Shown here in pieces: positions 1 to 13,600 of a stretch of 64,000 bases of DNA (positions are counted from its first letter, which is position 1; each line of letters starts with the position of its first letter). The position numbers and the translations under genes are program-made. The stretch is from the NCBI GenBank assembly GCA_008921705.1, contig VFFE01007215.1, positions 5,558,806 to 5,622,805 on the forward strand, written 5' to 3'. The notes beneath the pieces were generated by a model. That model worked only from the letters and a program-made list of their open reading frames with translations, did not search any database and was not told the DNA's origin. This stretch comes from Burhinus oedicnemus. Its lineage: Eukaryota; Chordata; Aves; Charadriiformes; Burhinidae.

Positions 1-3000
1 CCCCCAGAAGTTCTACTCAACTGCAGCAGCAAGTCAGAGGGGAAAAAACCAAGTTAGTCAGAATGAAAGAATGAGAAAAGAGCCTCAACATGGTTGGAGA
101 CGAAAATCATTTCCAGAAAGGAAGTCAGCTTCAAGAGGAAATTGCTTCTGGCATCTCAAAGGGTAGAAAAGTAAATGAAAAGCAGTTTAGTCCTTATTTT
201 AGATTTCAAAGTTTGGGTCCTATTTCCTTTGCACAGGAACTTTTTCCAGAGGGGGGAAAAAACCCACCCCTGAACATAGTGTAGTATATTGTAATAATGT
301 AAAAATATGTAGTAAAGAAATTTGTCAAGAAAATCATGTATGATTACAGTAAGCATCTACATTGCTAAAATCAACTTATATAACTGGTTTTGAGTAACAC
401 TGAAAAATGATGCTTAAATATTCCTCATTTTAAATCAGAAAGACTTTTTCAATGTTGCATATGAATATAGTTACAAGATTTTGTTCCTCATTTTTCATGG
501 ATATTGAACAACCGAAATCCTCTTCTCCTCTGTCAGGCTGACCTCAGTTGGTACAGCCAGAGACTTTCAACACTGTTTCCCAAGTACATTTAAGTCCCGA
601 AAACTTAGTATAATTTTAAGGGTTCTCATTACTCTTACATTAACTCCTGCAAGTCACTTGTACTGTATTACACCTGATGCAGACCATGATAATGCATGGT
701 GGAAAAAAAGGAACACTCACTTTCTAAGGCCATGTTACTGCATGGATGGGCAGCTGGAAAATTGACCTTTTTATTTTTAGACTGCATCTAGAGAAATTAA
801 GAGTCATCTAGAGAAAACCAGAGATTCATAATGCCATTTAGGATGAAAGGACCTGCACATTTGAATTTAAAAAGCTTTTTCCTTTTTTCCCCACTGAAAA
901 ATATTATTCTCATAAAAATACCCACATTTTCTACAATCACTGCAAGCTAGGCATTAACCATTTGCGGTTTTCTTCCTGTTCTACTGCAAGTAAAGTGATC
1001 TAACTTTATTAAGGAGCTTACCAGGAATGACAAGTCTGCAGACTATATTCCCTTTGAAATCCACATTATAGTTTAAAGTTACTTAACTTTGGAAGAATTT
1101 AAAAATCACTGAGTGCAGAGCCTATGCAATAATTAAGACTTCAATCTTACAGTTTTTAAAACAAGCTCCCAGGTACTGAAACCAAGAGGAAATACCGCAG
1201 TGGTGTCTTCTTGATTAAAACTTAGGAAAACATACCAAATAAGCAGAATTCTTCAGCTTCCTGCATGCCTGCTTATACAGAAATTTCTCCCAAACACAAT
1301 TTTTTTTTTTCCTCCAGTAAAGGTCATCCCTGAATTGTTGCTATACCAGACATACATGTAAACTGTCCACTCAACTTTGAGAAACCTGCTGCTTCATTTC
1401 ACACAGTCCTTAAGATCCACTGTAACCACTTGTATAAAGCCATGGCATGACTTAAGATAGCTGCAAGTAAAAAAACTTCTTCCAGCACTAGTCCAGGTGC
1501 CAGCTGATTGCTTTTTTTATTTAATTAAAGCCAGCTACATTTTTAATGAGGCCAGAATATTGTGTGTTGAACTCTTCATGACAAGGCTTAAACCGTATTT
1601 CAATCCTCTCACTAAGAAAATACTTTGTTTACACTATCTTACAATATCAACACAGAAACACTGTTATGGATAAAAACAGTGGTGCTTATTTTGGATAACC
1701 CTAGATTAGTTAAGGAGTGACAAGCTTCCAGGTTGGAAATCAGTCAACAGTTGCTATTGCAGACTTGACTCAAAAGGCACTAGACTGAACCAGTGAAACC
1801 AAAGATCCCACAGCTCAGAATAAAGAAAACAAAACAACAACAACCAAGAACTAGCAGCATCCCTCCCAGGAGTTCAATACTGCACCAAAGCACCTGAATG
1901 ACTCAGGAGAGGAACAGGATCATAAGATTCCTCAATTAAAGAGCTGCTTAAGGAACTGCCTGAACAGCTACAGTACCCTGTTGCAAAGTGGATATAAACT
2001 GCAAACCAGTCCATTTCCAGTGACCCAAAAGGCAAAGTCTCTGGGAATTGGTATCAGAGAAGAACAGCTCCCTAAAACTACACTGTGATTCACTGAGGTG
2101 TGGTAGTCACAGCAACCCTCACTGAAAGACCATGCAACTCACTCATTGAACCTTGATATAATTTTTACTTTTTAAAAGGCAAACAAAGATAGCCAAACAA
2201 TGGACCAGTTAACCCAAAGGAACCATGCTTCTGTGGAGGACCTTCCAGGATCCCCCTATGGCTTTTATTCTGATGAAATTGAAAAATGATACAAAGATGG
2301 CAAAAGAGCAGCACACCAACAGGAGTGTAGCTCCAGCACTGGACTATTGACTGTCTTCTACCAGGGCAAGACAAGAGGCTGTTTACTCACACCTAAGGGT
2401 TGTTCCTGTCCCTTGCTCATGACGTATTTTGACCCTGTTGTCAGTGTCACGGGAGGCTTGAAAACATTTGTGTGGGAGGCATTTTTGTCCTTCTTGTTAC
2501 ATTACTAAACTTAGTGAACATAAGGACATCATCTGATGCTTGAAACTGGTGTTTTGAAATAAATGTCCCTCTGTTCCTCACTCCATGCTGAGCTGCTCAC
2601 TGTTAACGTTACTGATATCCAAGGCAGGCTCTCTGTCTATGGCACTGGTGCCAAATAAAAGTGGTGCTGGCACCCCTTTTTGACAAAATTTCTCTTGCTG
2701 CAATTAGAAAGATGACACTTTGGTTTTGGAACATCTGTGATAAACCAACTAAAGCCTATTTAGAAGAATGCCTTCTCTTCTCCAAAACCAAATATGACCT
2801 GCATAAACCATTTAATAGACTAATACAGTTTAAACTTTGCCTCCCCCAGTATCTTAAATGATCAAGAATGGGAGATAGTACTTGACAGTAGTACATTCTT
2901 TTTTCAAGTCATTTGAGCTTCCTGTTGATTAAAATCATAAATCATAAGGAAAATTATGAAAACAGTGCAGGTACAAAGAAGATTTTCTTTGTGTATGCAC

Positions 3001-6000
3001 ATTGTCAAAATAAAACCTAGAAATACTAAATAAAAATTCAGGGAAATTGACTTATAAGTGTTTAATTTTTAACAGATAGCGAAACTCAAGAAAGATCATA
3101 AGCTACTGAATCTGCAAATCAGAGAGTCAGCTATACCAGGATCCATAGCAAGTATTTCCTTAAAGACGTCTCTCCTTCTGATTAGGGCATGGGCTAGTAT
3201 GTTAAAAGCAAAAGGAATTATACTTCTTTAATGCTACGTTAACTTCAAAAAGCTTCAAAAGAAGCAGTATTTTATTTTAAAATATATATATCAAGGACTT
3301 AATAAGAAGAGCTATAAAAATCTGTAAGTGGTATCGCAGTTGTGACAAATGACTACTGCTCAATCACATGATTTAGAACTGGCTGAAGATTCTGAGACAA
3401 CATCTCACAATTTCCAGCCTGTTAGGCTGGAACAAAAACATCAGTGGCAGCACATACGTGACCAGGTTATTCACTCAAAACATTTTAACTGATGAGCTTA
3501 CCTGAAATAAATTTACTCTTACAAGCTGTACAGCCTTTAAAGATCCATTCCTATTCCTGAGGTTAAAGAGTAGTGAGTATCAGAAATCCAAATACCTTAA
3601 AACTGTACCAATTACCTAAAGAATAAGTTATTGCCATTTATAAAGATTTCACTAGGACCAAAGCTGACTCAACTAACAAGAAATAGAAGGGACAACTATT
3701 AGTTCCTCTGACAACATCAAAATGTAAAATAGTATTTGGAACAAACGTGTTTCCCACTGAGGGGTTATAACTACCCATGTTTGCAGCTTATACAGCATTA
3801 TTACCAGCGATAGATCAGTCATCACTGACACAGAAAATTTTTGACAGAGGACAGACATATTAGTAAGATAAAGGGGGCAAATTACAAACACAAGCTAAAT
3901 TAGTCCAGTTTCTCCAGAACCTGAGGCTATCTGAACAGCTACGACTCAAAAACAATGCATTAAAAAACCCCTAAATATTAATCATCTCCAATTGCAACAC
4001 TTTTGAACTTCACAGTTCCTCCCTGGACTTTTTTTTTTTTTAGGCTTACTTCCTTTGTTTTATGACTCAGGGTAAATGCAGTTTTTGCTTGGGACAGGAT
4101 GACAGAAAAAGCAAAAGCAAAAAAAATTCTATCAGAAAAATTCTGCAATTCAATTGTCAACTGTTTTTCACATCCTCATCCCCAAGAACTATCACTTTAA
4201 CTAAAAAACACCCAAACCTCTGACATTTAGTTTTTTCCTTTGAAGGAATAATTTTGTGACTATAACAGGAACACAGTCTTGTTAAACATATTAACTTGAG
4301 CAGAAAAGCCAGCTTTTCTGCAATAATATTTAACTTAATGTTCTAAAAATAAAAAACAGAGAGGTGACAACAATAGTTTGTTTCAATGACTGCAAGAGCA
4401 TAGTTTAATGGTAAAAGTTAATCAATTCTACTTTTCATATTTTTCTAAACCCATATTTAAGCTACTCATCAATACTACAATTAAATAAACAGAAGTTACA
4501 ATCCAAACAGTAGATAGGGACCAATTTGAATTAAACTTGTAGTTACCAAGCCAGAACTTTAGTAGAAGTTACAAACTACAGAAACTTGTTTATTATTGCT
4601 GTATGACAAGTAGTTTCAACAGAAACAGCTTTGGATTTATAAAATTGCTAACAATTCTCTAAAATGAGATCTATGCATTTATTAAACTTTTATCTATGCA
4701 CATCCACAGTATCCCACTTATCAAGGCTGCAGTAACTATATCATGTGTATCTGCAATACAGTACCAAATAACACAGCCGTGTCATCAACTAAAACCACAC
4801 ATTCTAGAATGAAACTGTATGTTCTAGTTTATCTGATTAAAACCAGCTAGAAATATTATGAACAGTATTCAGTTTACCTTTAATGTACACGCTTGTAGAC
4901 TGTAGCTCCACTGACAGAGGGTACAAAATGACCATGTGAGGCCCTCAAAAATGACAGTTTCCATATTTCTTTAAATTATTTGTGACTCAAAGTCTAAGAA
5001 GGCCTTTCAAGACCTACAGTTTCCCATTACATCTTAGCTACATTACTAAATGTTGTTAAAACAAGAGCTACATATTACTCTTCTGCTTCCTATATTTCTA
5101 TTTGGATTTTCTGCATAATAGCTTATAAGGATTTGCAAATAGGATTGCACACATACATCAAGAGACTGGCATTGTATCTTGGGTCCTTAGAATACTGATT
5201 TGAACTGTGTATTTTTTACTTAAATAGGAAACAAAAACTTTTACACCAGGTGAATTGAAACTACCACACTACTTCAACCTTACAAAGCCAAACCTGTTTT
5301 ACTGCAATTTTTACTGTAAAAAAAAACAAAACCAAACCGAAACTATTTTACAACCATACAACTTCTCACATTTTAGAACTACGTTAAACAGAGAAAAACG
5401 TTTCAGGAGAGCCATGTGTTCTGCTAGTTTTTGCTCAGTTACTATTGGAATGCAGTTTACTCACTGACTTTAATATTAGCTATTCTGAAAAATGAATTTC
5501 AGAATACAAAGAATTACCAAATTAATACGAAAAATGTGAACAGTTTTTCAGGGACAATGAATAGACTTCTGATATTTCAGGTTAGAAATAGCAGGAACCA
5601 AAAATGTTAGTGACTAGAGAATTCTACTTAATCCAAGAAAATAGTCCTTGATCAAACACCTAAAAATACAGGAGATAACTTTGGTAACTTTTCCGCCTGT
5701 CTGAAGGTTTTTATGCAGTGCCAGCTAATAGAGGATGTTAGAACTAACATTTTGCCATATAAATACAGCATTAAATAGACAACAGTTCCTAGAAATACCG
5801 TAACAGCTAGCTCAGTAGAAAACAGAAGATAACAAGCTGGGTCTCTAAATTCTAGGGGGTGGAAGCCAGAAAATTAATTCAGTTTGCTAATATGTGAACG
5901 TAATAAGCAGCACACAAAGATGATTATTTGCCATTAGCTACTGAATGTCCACAGATACCAGTCCTAATCTGATGTGTTCCCTCCCAGCATGTGCGTAAAG

Positions 6001-9000
6001 CCTTACAACTACCAATGGGAAACTGCAGAAGACCAAAGAGAAAGTAATCCTTCTCTAACCCCCCAAATCAGTGAGGGATCAGGATCTTAATATCTGCAGT
6101 AACTAAATGACTTCTGCATAAAAGCACAGGAATCTCCACATCACAGAAATTAAGTGACAGGAGAATAATACTGTGTAGTGTAAGAGATTAAAAAAGTCAT
6201 GAATACTAGAATGTCAAGATAACAAATTTTAGGCACTGAGGAAATGTTGTAGTTCTTTCTCAGTGCACATCATTTGGGTATCCCTGTAATAAAATTACAG
6301 AAGTCAGTTATTGTGCCTCAATTGTGCCTACGGAAGGATTCAACTACTGGAAGCTTAAAGGTTCAGTTACTACTGATTGATGTTAAGCCATCATTCTTGG
6401 CAAGTGTTTTGAAGAAAGATGAGCTCTGATATCAATGGAGAGCCCTCGGTATTTCAAGTGGCCTGTGGTTCCTGGAGAGCCAACGTTAAGAGCTTTGTCT
6501 TGGTCTCTTCCGGGTCTCTCAAATTAAACTGAAGCATTGTTAAGACCTGGTGATACAATCCTAACCAACAGTACCTGCAGACTGATGTTATAGGCCCCGC
6601 AGTAGGACACTGCAGCCATGCTTCTGTACCTAACACTGGATATTCTTCCAAATGATCAAGTTCAAATGCAACAACATTGTGTGAGTATCTGGACCACAGC
6701 TACAATCTGATGATGTGTAAATGACTGCACAGTATTTGTACACTTTCAAGCAATTACTTCAAAAGACTTCCGTGTAAGCACATGGGGTTTTTTTGATACC
6801 ATACTCACTATGAAGTTTACTTCTTGGATCTCTAAAGCCTTTTAAAAAACAGGGAGGTCATGTTTGGTAAACAAACTGTGGATTCCAAAAATAAGGACTT
6901 GGGACTACTTTTTCTGAATCCTGGGTCAAATGCGTATTTGTTTCGTGATATAAGAAATAAGGCTTTAAGAACACACAACCCTTTCTTTGGCACCTTCAGG
7001 AGACATCACTTCATTGAAAAAAGATATTTACTATGTAAGAATTCTTTCATGGAAATTAATTACTGTTAAGATGTGCCAAGACTTCTGTAACGTATTTATA
7101 TCGATGAATTCTAAAATCTAAAAAAATCAAATGGATGCACAACTGGACAGATGTTTTTAGTGGTACAGACTGGCTCAGAAACATGACAATCTACAGCAGC
7201 GAGTATTTCTCCCCTCAAAAGTAGGCCGAGATCCTCATACATCCAACAAACTTTATATCTTTGATACCTACTGGTAAAACAATCCCCCATGGCTGGTATG
7301 ATAACAAGTTTTTAAAAACAGGAACTATTAAGTTATACTTATGTAGATTTTTCTACCTAGCAAAAGGTGGAAAGTCACTTGAAGAAACTTGCAACTAACA
7401 CATAGTACATGGCTCTCCTTTCACAACAATTTCAAAGCAGCATAAGAACAGAACCAGATTCCACCTCTCTTCCTGCACAATATCAAAGAACACTATTGAC
7501 TGCTAGAAGCATCTTTAAGTATATTTACATAGTACGCACGTATTATTTACTGACTATAATGCCCATTTTAAGATCCCTGAATGATTAAAAGAAAAAAAAG
7601 AAACAACACAAGAAAACACCAAATCACTACAGAGCAGATAAAAAAAAAATAACTGAAAAGCTCAAGGATTTTACATATGTAAAATAAAGACCTCTGTGCT
7701 ACATAAGCAATAAGCCATAGCTTACACTCCTATAAACTACAAAGGCTGTATTTTAACCTTTGAGGGATGTGGCTTTTACAAAACATAGAAGGACTGGGAG
7801 GTGGGGTGGGGTGAGAGAAGCAAGGATGAGTTGATGAGAAAGTAGTATTCCATCTCAACTCATGATACTGCCAAGGAGTTCCTAAGCTTTGCACAGAGAA
7901 AAGAAAAAGTCAAAGCAGCAAGGAGAAGTCTTCAAGGGTAAGAAGTCAATTCTTGCCTTTTTCTATAGTTAAAAACATACCATAAAACCAAATTTATTGC
8001 TTACCACATGCAAGAAAAATGGCAGCCTTATATGAGGATAAGTAATTATTAAACTAGTGGTCCAAATTTTATTTTAAAAAGTTATTATTCCCAAGCACTA
8101 AAATAACATATAAGTAAAACACTTTTATAAAAGTAGAGAATATTGATTGCAAAAGAAAATTACACATAGACAAACTCTATTGGAATTGAAACAAAATATA
8201 TGCAGATTTAACTAACCCACAGCACATAAATGCTATCAGTATGTGGGAAAATGGCTTTTACTTTGTAACTAATGGCTTGTTTATGCAATCCAGAAATCAA
8301 ATGTTAAATTTTTTCTTTAGTAAAAGTATGCTGGATTTCAATTTATGTTAGTAACCAAAGTTTATACAGTAGGCCATGTATCAAAAATCATCATTTTGTC
8401 CTCACACAGTATTTTTATTAAGAAAGGAAATGCAGGATAAAATCATGGTTTCATGTGTTTTTACCTGTCCAAACTACAAAATTTCATTTTATTTCTTTAC
8501 AAAAAGGAGTGGTATTTTAACTTAGGCATTTTCAGGCAAATGTTAGAAGTTAGGAAAAATGTATCCTCCATGCAACAGGTATGTTAGCAAAGTAGATAGC
8601 TAAAAATCTGTTTTACAGAATCTGTAGAAGGTGGTGTAAGAATTTTATCTTCCATTCTCTAATCTTTCCTAGGATGAAAACAGGGACTTCACGTATATCA
8701 AGGTCTCGGACTCACAGATGAATGTGAAAAATTTCTTCTCACAGAATGCAACCTCGATTCCTAAAGAGAGGGAAAAATGCTGTGTTGTTTCCTTTATTTC
8801 AAAGTGTGTCCTATTTACTACATTATTAATGTTTCAATGAAAAGTTACAGTCCATTTTGATATTACATCAGTTAGATTAAAAAGGAAAAAAGCAGATTTC
8901 CATTACATACATAGGTAAAGTCAACAGTGGCAAGAAATATCTTACTTTATTTACAATTACGGAATTCCAGAATGAGTTCAGAATTAATTTACCTAAAAAA

Positions 9001-10622
9001 AAAAAAAAATCGTTTTGTTCATTGATCATACAGCCTTAGCAAAGTATGTCAAGTTATTAAAGCAATTGTATCCTCTTTCTAACTGGATAGAGAAAAATTA
9101 TTTTTATAATACGTTACGGTGCAAAACTATTTAACCAATTCTGTTTCTTTACTTTTGCATTCTCTGTAATGCAGATTAGAGCAATGCATTACTATAGGAC
9201 TTTATAATAATGCTTACATTAATTTTTCAGTAGCTAAAACTCAGATTTATACAACTTGAGCTGAATAACTGATAGCCGTCCTATTTGTAAACTAACAAAT
9301 AGGCAATAGACTAAGTAACTTGTCAGTGGATGCCACTAGCTGCTGACAAAAGGATGGCAAGATCCAGAAAACAGGGCAACCATTTTAGGTGCCAGCAAGA
9401 ACAGCTTTTAGAATACTTGTACTACTCTGTTTATTATTCCTAAGATAAAGTTCTCTTACAATCTGTTTTGTTCTCTTTACTTAACCAATCTGAGTCCTTT
9501 CTTCCCGTTCCCACTATGCAGTATGACAGACAAACTATCTTTGTTTTTTAACCTTACCTACTTAGCTCGGGCCTTTTCAGCACTCTAACTTTTTTGTTTT
9601 GTTAAACATAATCATCTTTTTTCCCCTCCCTTCTGGCTCTGCCAGTTTCCAATACAACCAGCTGCACTTCCTACATCCCTATCAGGATATTCAACCCACT
9701 TTAATATCAAGATTTCAGTTTCTTTCCATCATCTACTAGCTCCGTATCATGATGTACATTGCCTTTCTAAATCTCTAGGTTCCATGACCATCTAGGACCA
9801 GTCTTCTCTCCCCCCTTTAGCTTTCATTACATCAACCTTACAAGGACTTCAGTCCCAATCTATTTCTCTTACTCTTCCTTTAGTTTCCACTCCTATCAGA
9901 ATATTTTCTTCTCTCTACTGGCTGCTCCCAACAGAAAAGAACTACATTCCGTTTCACACTGGCAAACTTCTAATATGTTTTTTAAAAGCCACATTTGTAT
10001 TCTACCCTAGCTTCATTTTATTAAAATACTAATTTTTTAAAGAAGTGTAAGAAACTAAAAGCAGCACCTTTTTCACAATAGGAAACATGGTTAAGCACCT
10101 GCCAGAGTATAACTCCATAAATACAAACCATTGTAAGTCACACAAAATAGGGAGAAAAGGGGAGAAAGCTGAGTTGTCAATACAGGAATTAAAACAGTTT
10201 CAGAAGCAAAAATCATGCATTAAAGTGTTGAAAATTTCCCTCCCTGTTGAAAGAAAATAATCCAAACACACATAGAACTTGGGCAGCTGAACTAGCAAGA
10301 AAATAATGATGAATTAATATATACATGACTATCCTAGCAATGAATGACATGGATTATATAGATTTTGTTTTACATAAGAGAATTATTAGGAAATCTACAA
10401 ACAAGCAGGAAGCAGCTAAGTAACATTGCAGACTATGCTGAATTGTATCAGAGCGTATTCTATAATTTACCGATTTGTAGATAGCAAGCATTGCAGTGAA
10501 ACAACTGACCCCAAGTTTCACAACAGGCAGCTGCTAACTGATACGTTGATGATGGATCTCAGCCACATGGGAAGGACTGGACAAGAAAATCAGTACAGGT
10601 AGACTAGAGATGCCCAAATGGC
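1..10622. other. BOLL 3' UTR and downstream non-coding DNA
   Basis: AT-rich sequence without a recognisable gene on either strand. The rightmost part must be BOLL 3' UTR; its left limit is unknown. In human the next gene beyond BOLL is the intronless MARS2, convergent; no MARS2-like frame is visible here, so it must lie outside the window if synteny holds. Only short homopolymer runs and scattered chance frames of at most 72 codons were seen. Confidence 0.6.
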
Positions 10623-10646
10623 TTAATAGTGAATGCTCCACAGTGT
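10623..10646 (-). CDS. BOLL: BOLL exon 11, terminal coding part (residues 279-285)
   Basis: After acceptor TTCTTTACAG the frame reads TLWSIHY and TAA, equal to the conserved Boule C-terminus apart from one V/L change. The exon continues into the 3' UTR below 10623. Candidate polyadenylation signals on the minus strand (TTTATT on plus) lie at 10017-10022, about 600 nt after the stop, and further left near 9430; I cannot tell which is used. Confidence 0.87.
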   Translation of the reverse strand, partial: TLWSIHY

Positions 10647-13600
10647 CTGTAAAGAAAGAGAGAACATACAGATCAGAGAAAGCAAAAGAAAAAACCCAAC
10701 ATTAAACTGGAATGAGAACAAAGTATTAGAATAGAAAAAGAGATTATAAAGAGAACACAGGAGGAAACAATGCAAGAAAAAGCATGCCATCTGCACCTTT
10801 CTATGTTAATATAAAATTAACAAATATATTTTGGTTGGTTTAAAAAAACCCTTTTACAGGCAACAGACCTTGCTACAGATGGTGACAAGCCTCTTGTTAA
10901 TCATATATAGCAACAACTAGAAGTTTAGATTCATGCTTCTGAGACTAGGTAACTTTAAACAAAAGGTTTATTCTCTCGCTCAATTTCACTGCATGAATGA
11001 AAATGAAAAAAAAATACTTACCTATACAGAAAATATGTTGTAAGGTTTAATTTTTTTTGTTCCAGATGGAATATCATACAATAGCACGCAGTACTAGTAT
11101 AAAATTACTATACTTCTCCCAAAGTGATTACACCCAAGACTTTCCCTTATAAAAAACATAAATTATGTATATATATGCATGTGTATATATAAACATGTAT
11201 AAACATATGTATGCTTCTGTGTATTATACACACACAGAACAAAAGTTTTAGCTTATTACTCTTAACTGCAGAGAAAAATGGAGTGCTCTAAGTTCAGTTA
11301 AATTTACAGAACATTCACTACCAAAGGACAACGTGTCTGCATCATGCACCACCACGATCTGAATGCATATATACAGGAACTATATTACAAATGAATGCCC
11401 TAAATTCTGTTTTGACATAGGAAGATCCTCCTCTGCCTTTTCAGTTAGAGGGAATATAATTACTGTCAATATACTGTAGACTGGAATGCTCAAGCAAAGA
11501 ATCTTTGACCTTTCTAAAAAGCATTTTCTTATAGTAAGTAGAAAATTAAATTTTAAAGCTATAAAAAAGGATTGTGGAGAATAGAGAACAAAGTAGTGAC
11601 AAAGACCAAACATGCAAACAAATCTGAAAACCAGGATACACTTCCATCATTGATAGGTTCTTGTTGTTAGTTATTGTTTTTACAGGTTATTTTCCCTGAA
11701 AACCCACTTACTGACTTTGTACTCTTCTGTGCCCTTCCAGAAAATCTTCTAAAGAAATGGGTAAGCTTAAAAGAAATACTATAGCTCTGCACTCCAATCC
11801 AGTGTATAGCATTTTTTGGGTTGCAAGAATTAGATTAAGGAAGACTGTCAGACTTTGTCAGCTAAAACTAGTCTATTGTGAGGACAGGAGCGAAAGAGTT
11901 TAGATAACATAAGACTGATTCCCGTCCCCGCCCCCTCGAAGCTGTGTCCAAGCTCAAATAAAAGAAGACCTCCTCCATTCCTCCAAGGACTTAAAAAGTC
12001 CTCTATAGGAAAAGACACTGTATGATCCCATACTGTTAATGTCAGCCAAAACATTGTTTGATACAGACCATGGGAACAGCAACAACTCTGAGACTAGAAC
12101 CATGCCTACCCCCTGACAGGTATACTGCAGCTGGAAAAGATGACTGAGAAGAATAAAAACCAAAAAGCATTAAAAAAAAAACAAACCCCATCCATCTACC
12201 TACCTCCATGTGCCAGAACCTTCCACACCTTTGCTTAGTTTATGTAGACTGTTACTGTGTTGCTCAGCTCCGCGGGCCTCACAAGGTCTCCCTCATACAC
12301 ACACACACACACAATCCAATGAAGTTTTACCAGGCCAGTGCCTCAGAACTCAAGATAAACATCCAGCAAAACACAAATTTAACTCACAGGTATTTTGACC
12401 AGGTCTAAAACCAGACAACACAAATTTCAATCTTCCCTCAAGTTTCGGCTGTTACTGTAGACTATACAGATCTTACTGCCAAACAATCTCATACATGTCC
12501 TCTAGAAGCATTCACACATTAATCTCTGTAATCAGGACAATTTAAGATCTGAAACACTGAACAAGATCCAGTAGAGATGAAGAAAAATTCACACTTCCTA
12601 AAAAACCAAGTCACCTAGCAGCCTTTGAGAATGAGCGTCAACCTTATCCATTTGTATAGATGTGAAGATGAAATCACTTCCACATACTCGTGAACTAAAC
12701 ATGCTATAATCCCCAAAAGAAAACACCTTCAAGTAAATCAATTATTAGTAAACACATGATCAAGGGGAGGGGCTTAGTATTTTTGATTCAAACCTGATCT
12801 TAAATACCAAATTTGGATCTAAAAAGTAAATTATAGTTGGAAATTGGGGAATGTTTTCTTCTAATTTTCATTTAAGACTATTAAAAATTTTGTATTAAAA
12901 GTTGTATCAACAAAATGCTACTTAAGTGGTAGAACAGAAAGAATGAAAAATAAGAGAATTGTCAAAACTGAAGCTTCCTTTGTTAATTTCTGAATGGTTT
13001 ACATGATTAATGAACTGAGTTCTCTTTATAAAGAGAGAACTCAGTTAATTTATCATGTAAACATCCACAACAGCATGTTTAAAACATCCACAACAGCAAT
13101 GGAACACTGGAAGTTTGTGATGTTCTTCAATAGAGATTTAATCCATTTTGTTTGCTCACTCTTGTGACTTCATTAAAATATGACTGCAAAGCATGCTCTG
13201 TTTTGAGCTGTGTTTGAAAGCTGTAAGTAGTCTACAACTGCCAAAAACATCTTTAATACTGGCTGTAACCATCCTACGCTCACCATATGACTTACAGCTC
13301 CTAGTATAAAGCATGTGTTTATTCCTAATGCAATTCCTAATGCAGCAGAGGCAATTAGCAAATTACCTTCAAGGTAAGGTGCTTATTTTAGGCATCTGCT
13401 CTCTCATGACCACTACTTGGCAATTTTCAAGCAGCAGATACATTTGTTGAGAATACTTCAATGAAACTACAGCCAGCAGGCAGTATTTTTATGCAGCTGG
13501 GGAGCAGGTGGTAATGACACAACCACTTGCTTAATACATAGCAGTCTGCTGTCAACATTTGCTCTTTTTTTTTTTTTTTTTTNNNNNNNNNNNNNNNNNN

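Noticed and set aside
6454..6651. 65-codon minus-strand frame left of BOLL
   Set aside because: Looks somewhat protein-like but short and without any known motif or exon signals; no support for a gene.
1..10000. Search for MARS2 (expected next gene by human synteny)
   Set aside because: No long intronless frame with synthetase motifs is present; the gene must be outside the window or moved.
12297..12312. (AC)8 run
   Set aside because: Too short to be remarkable.
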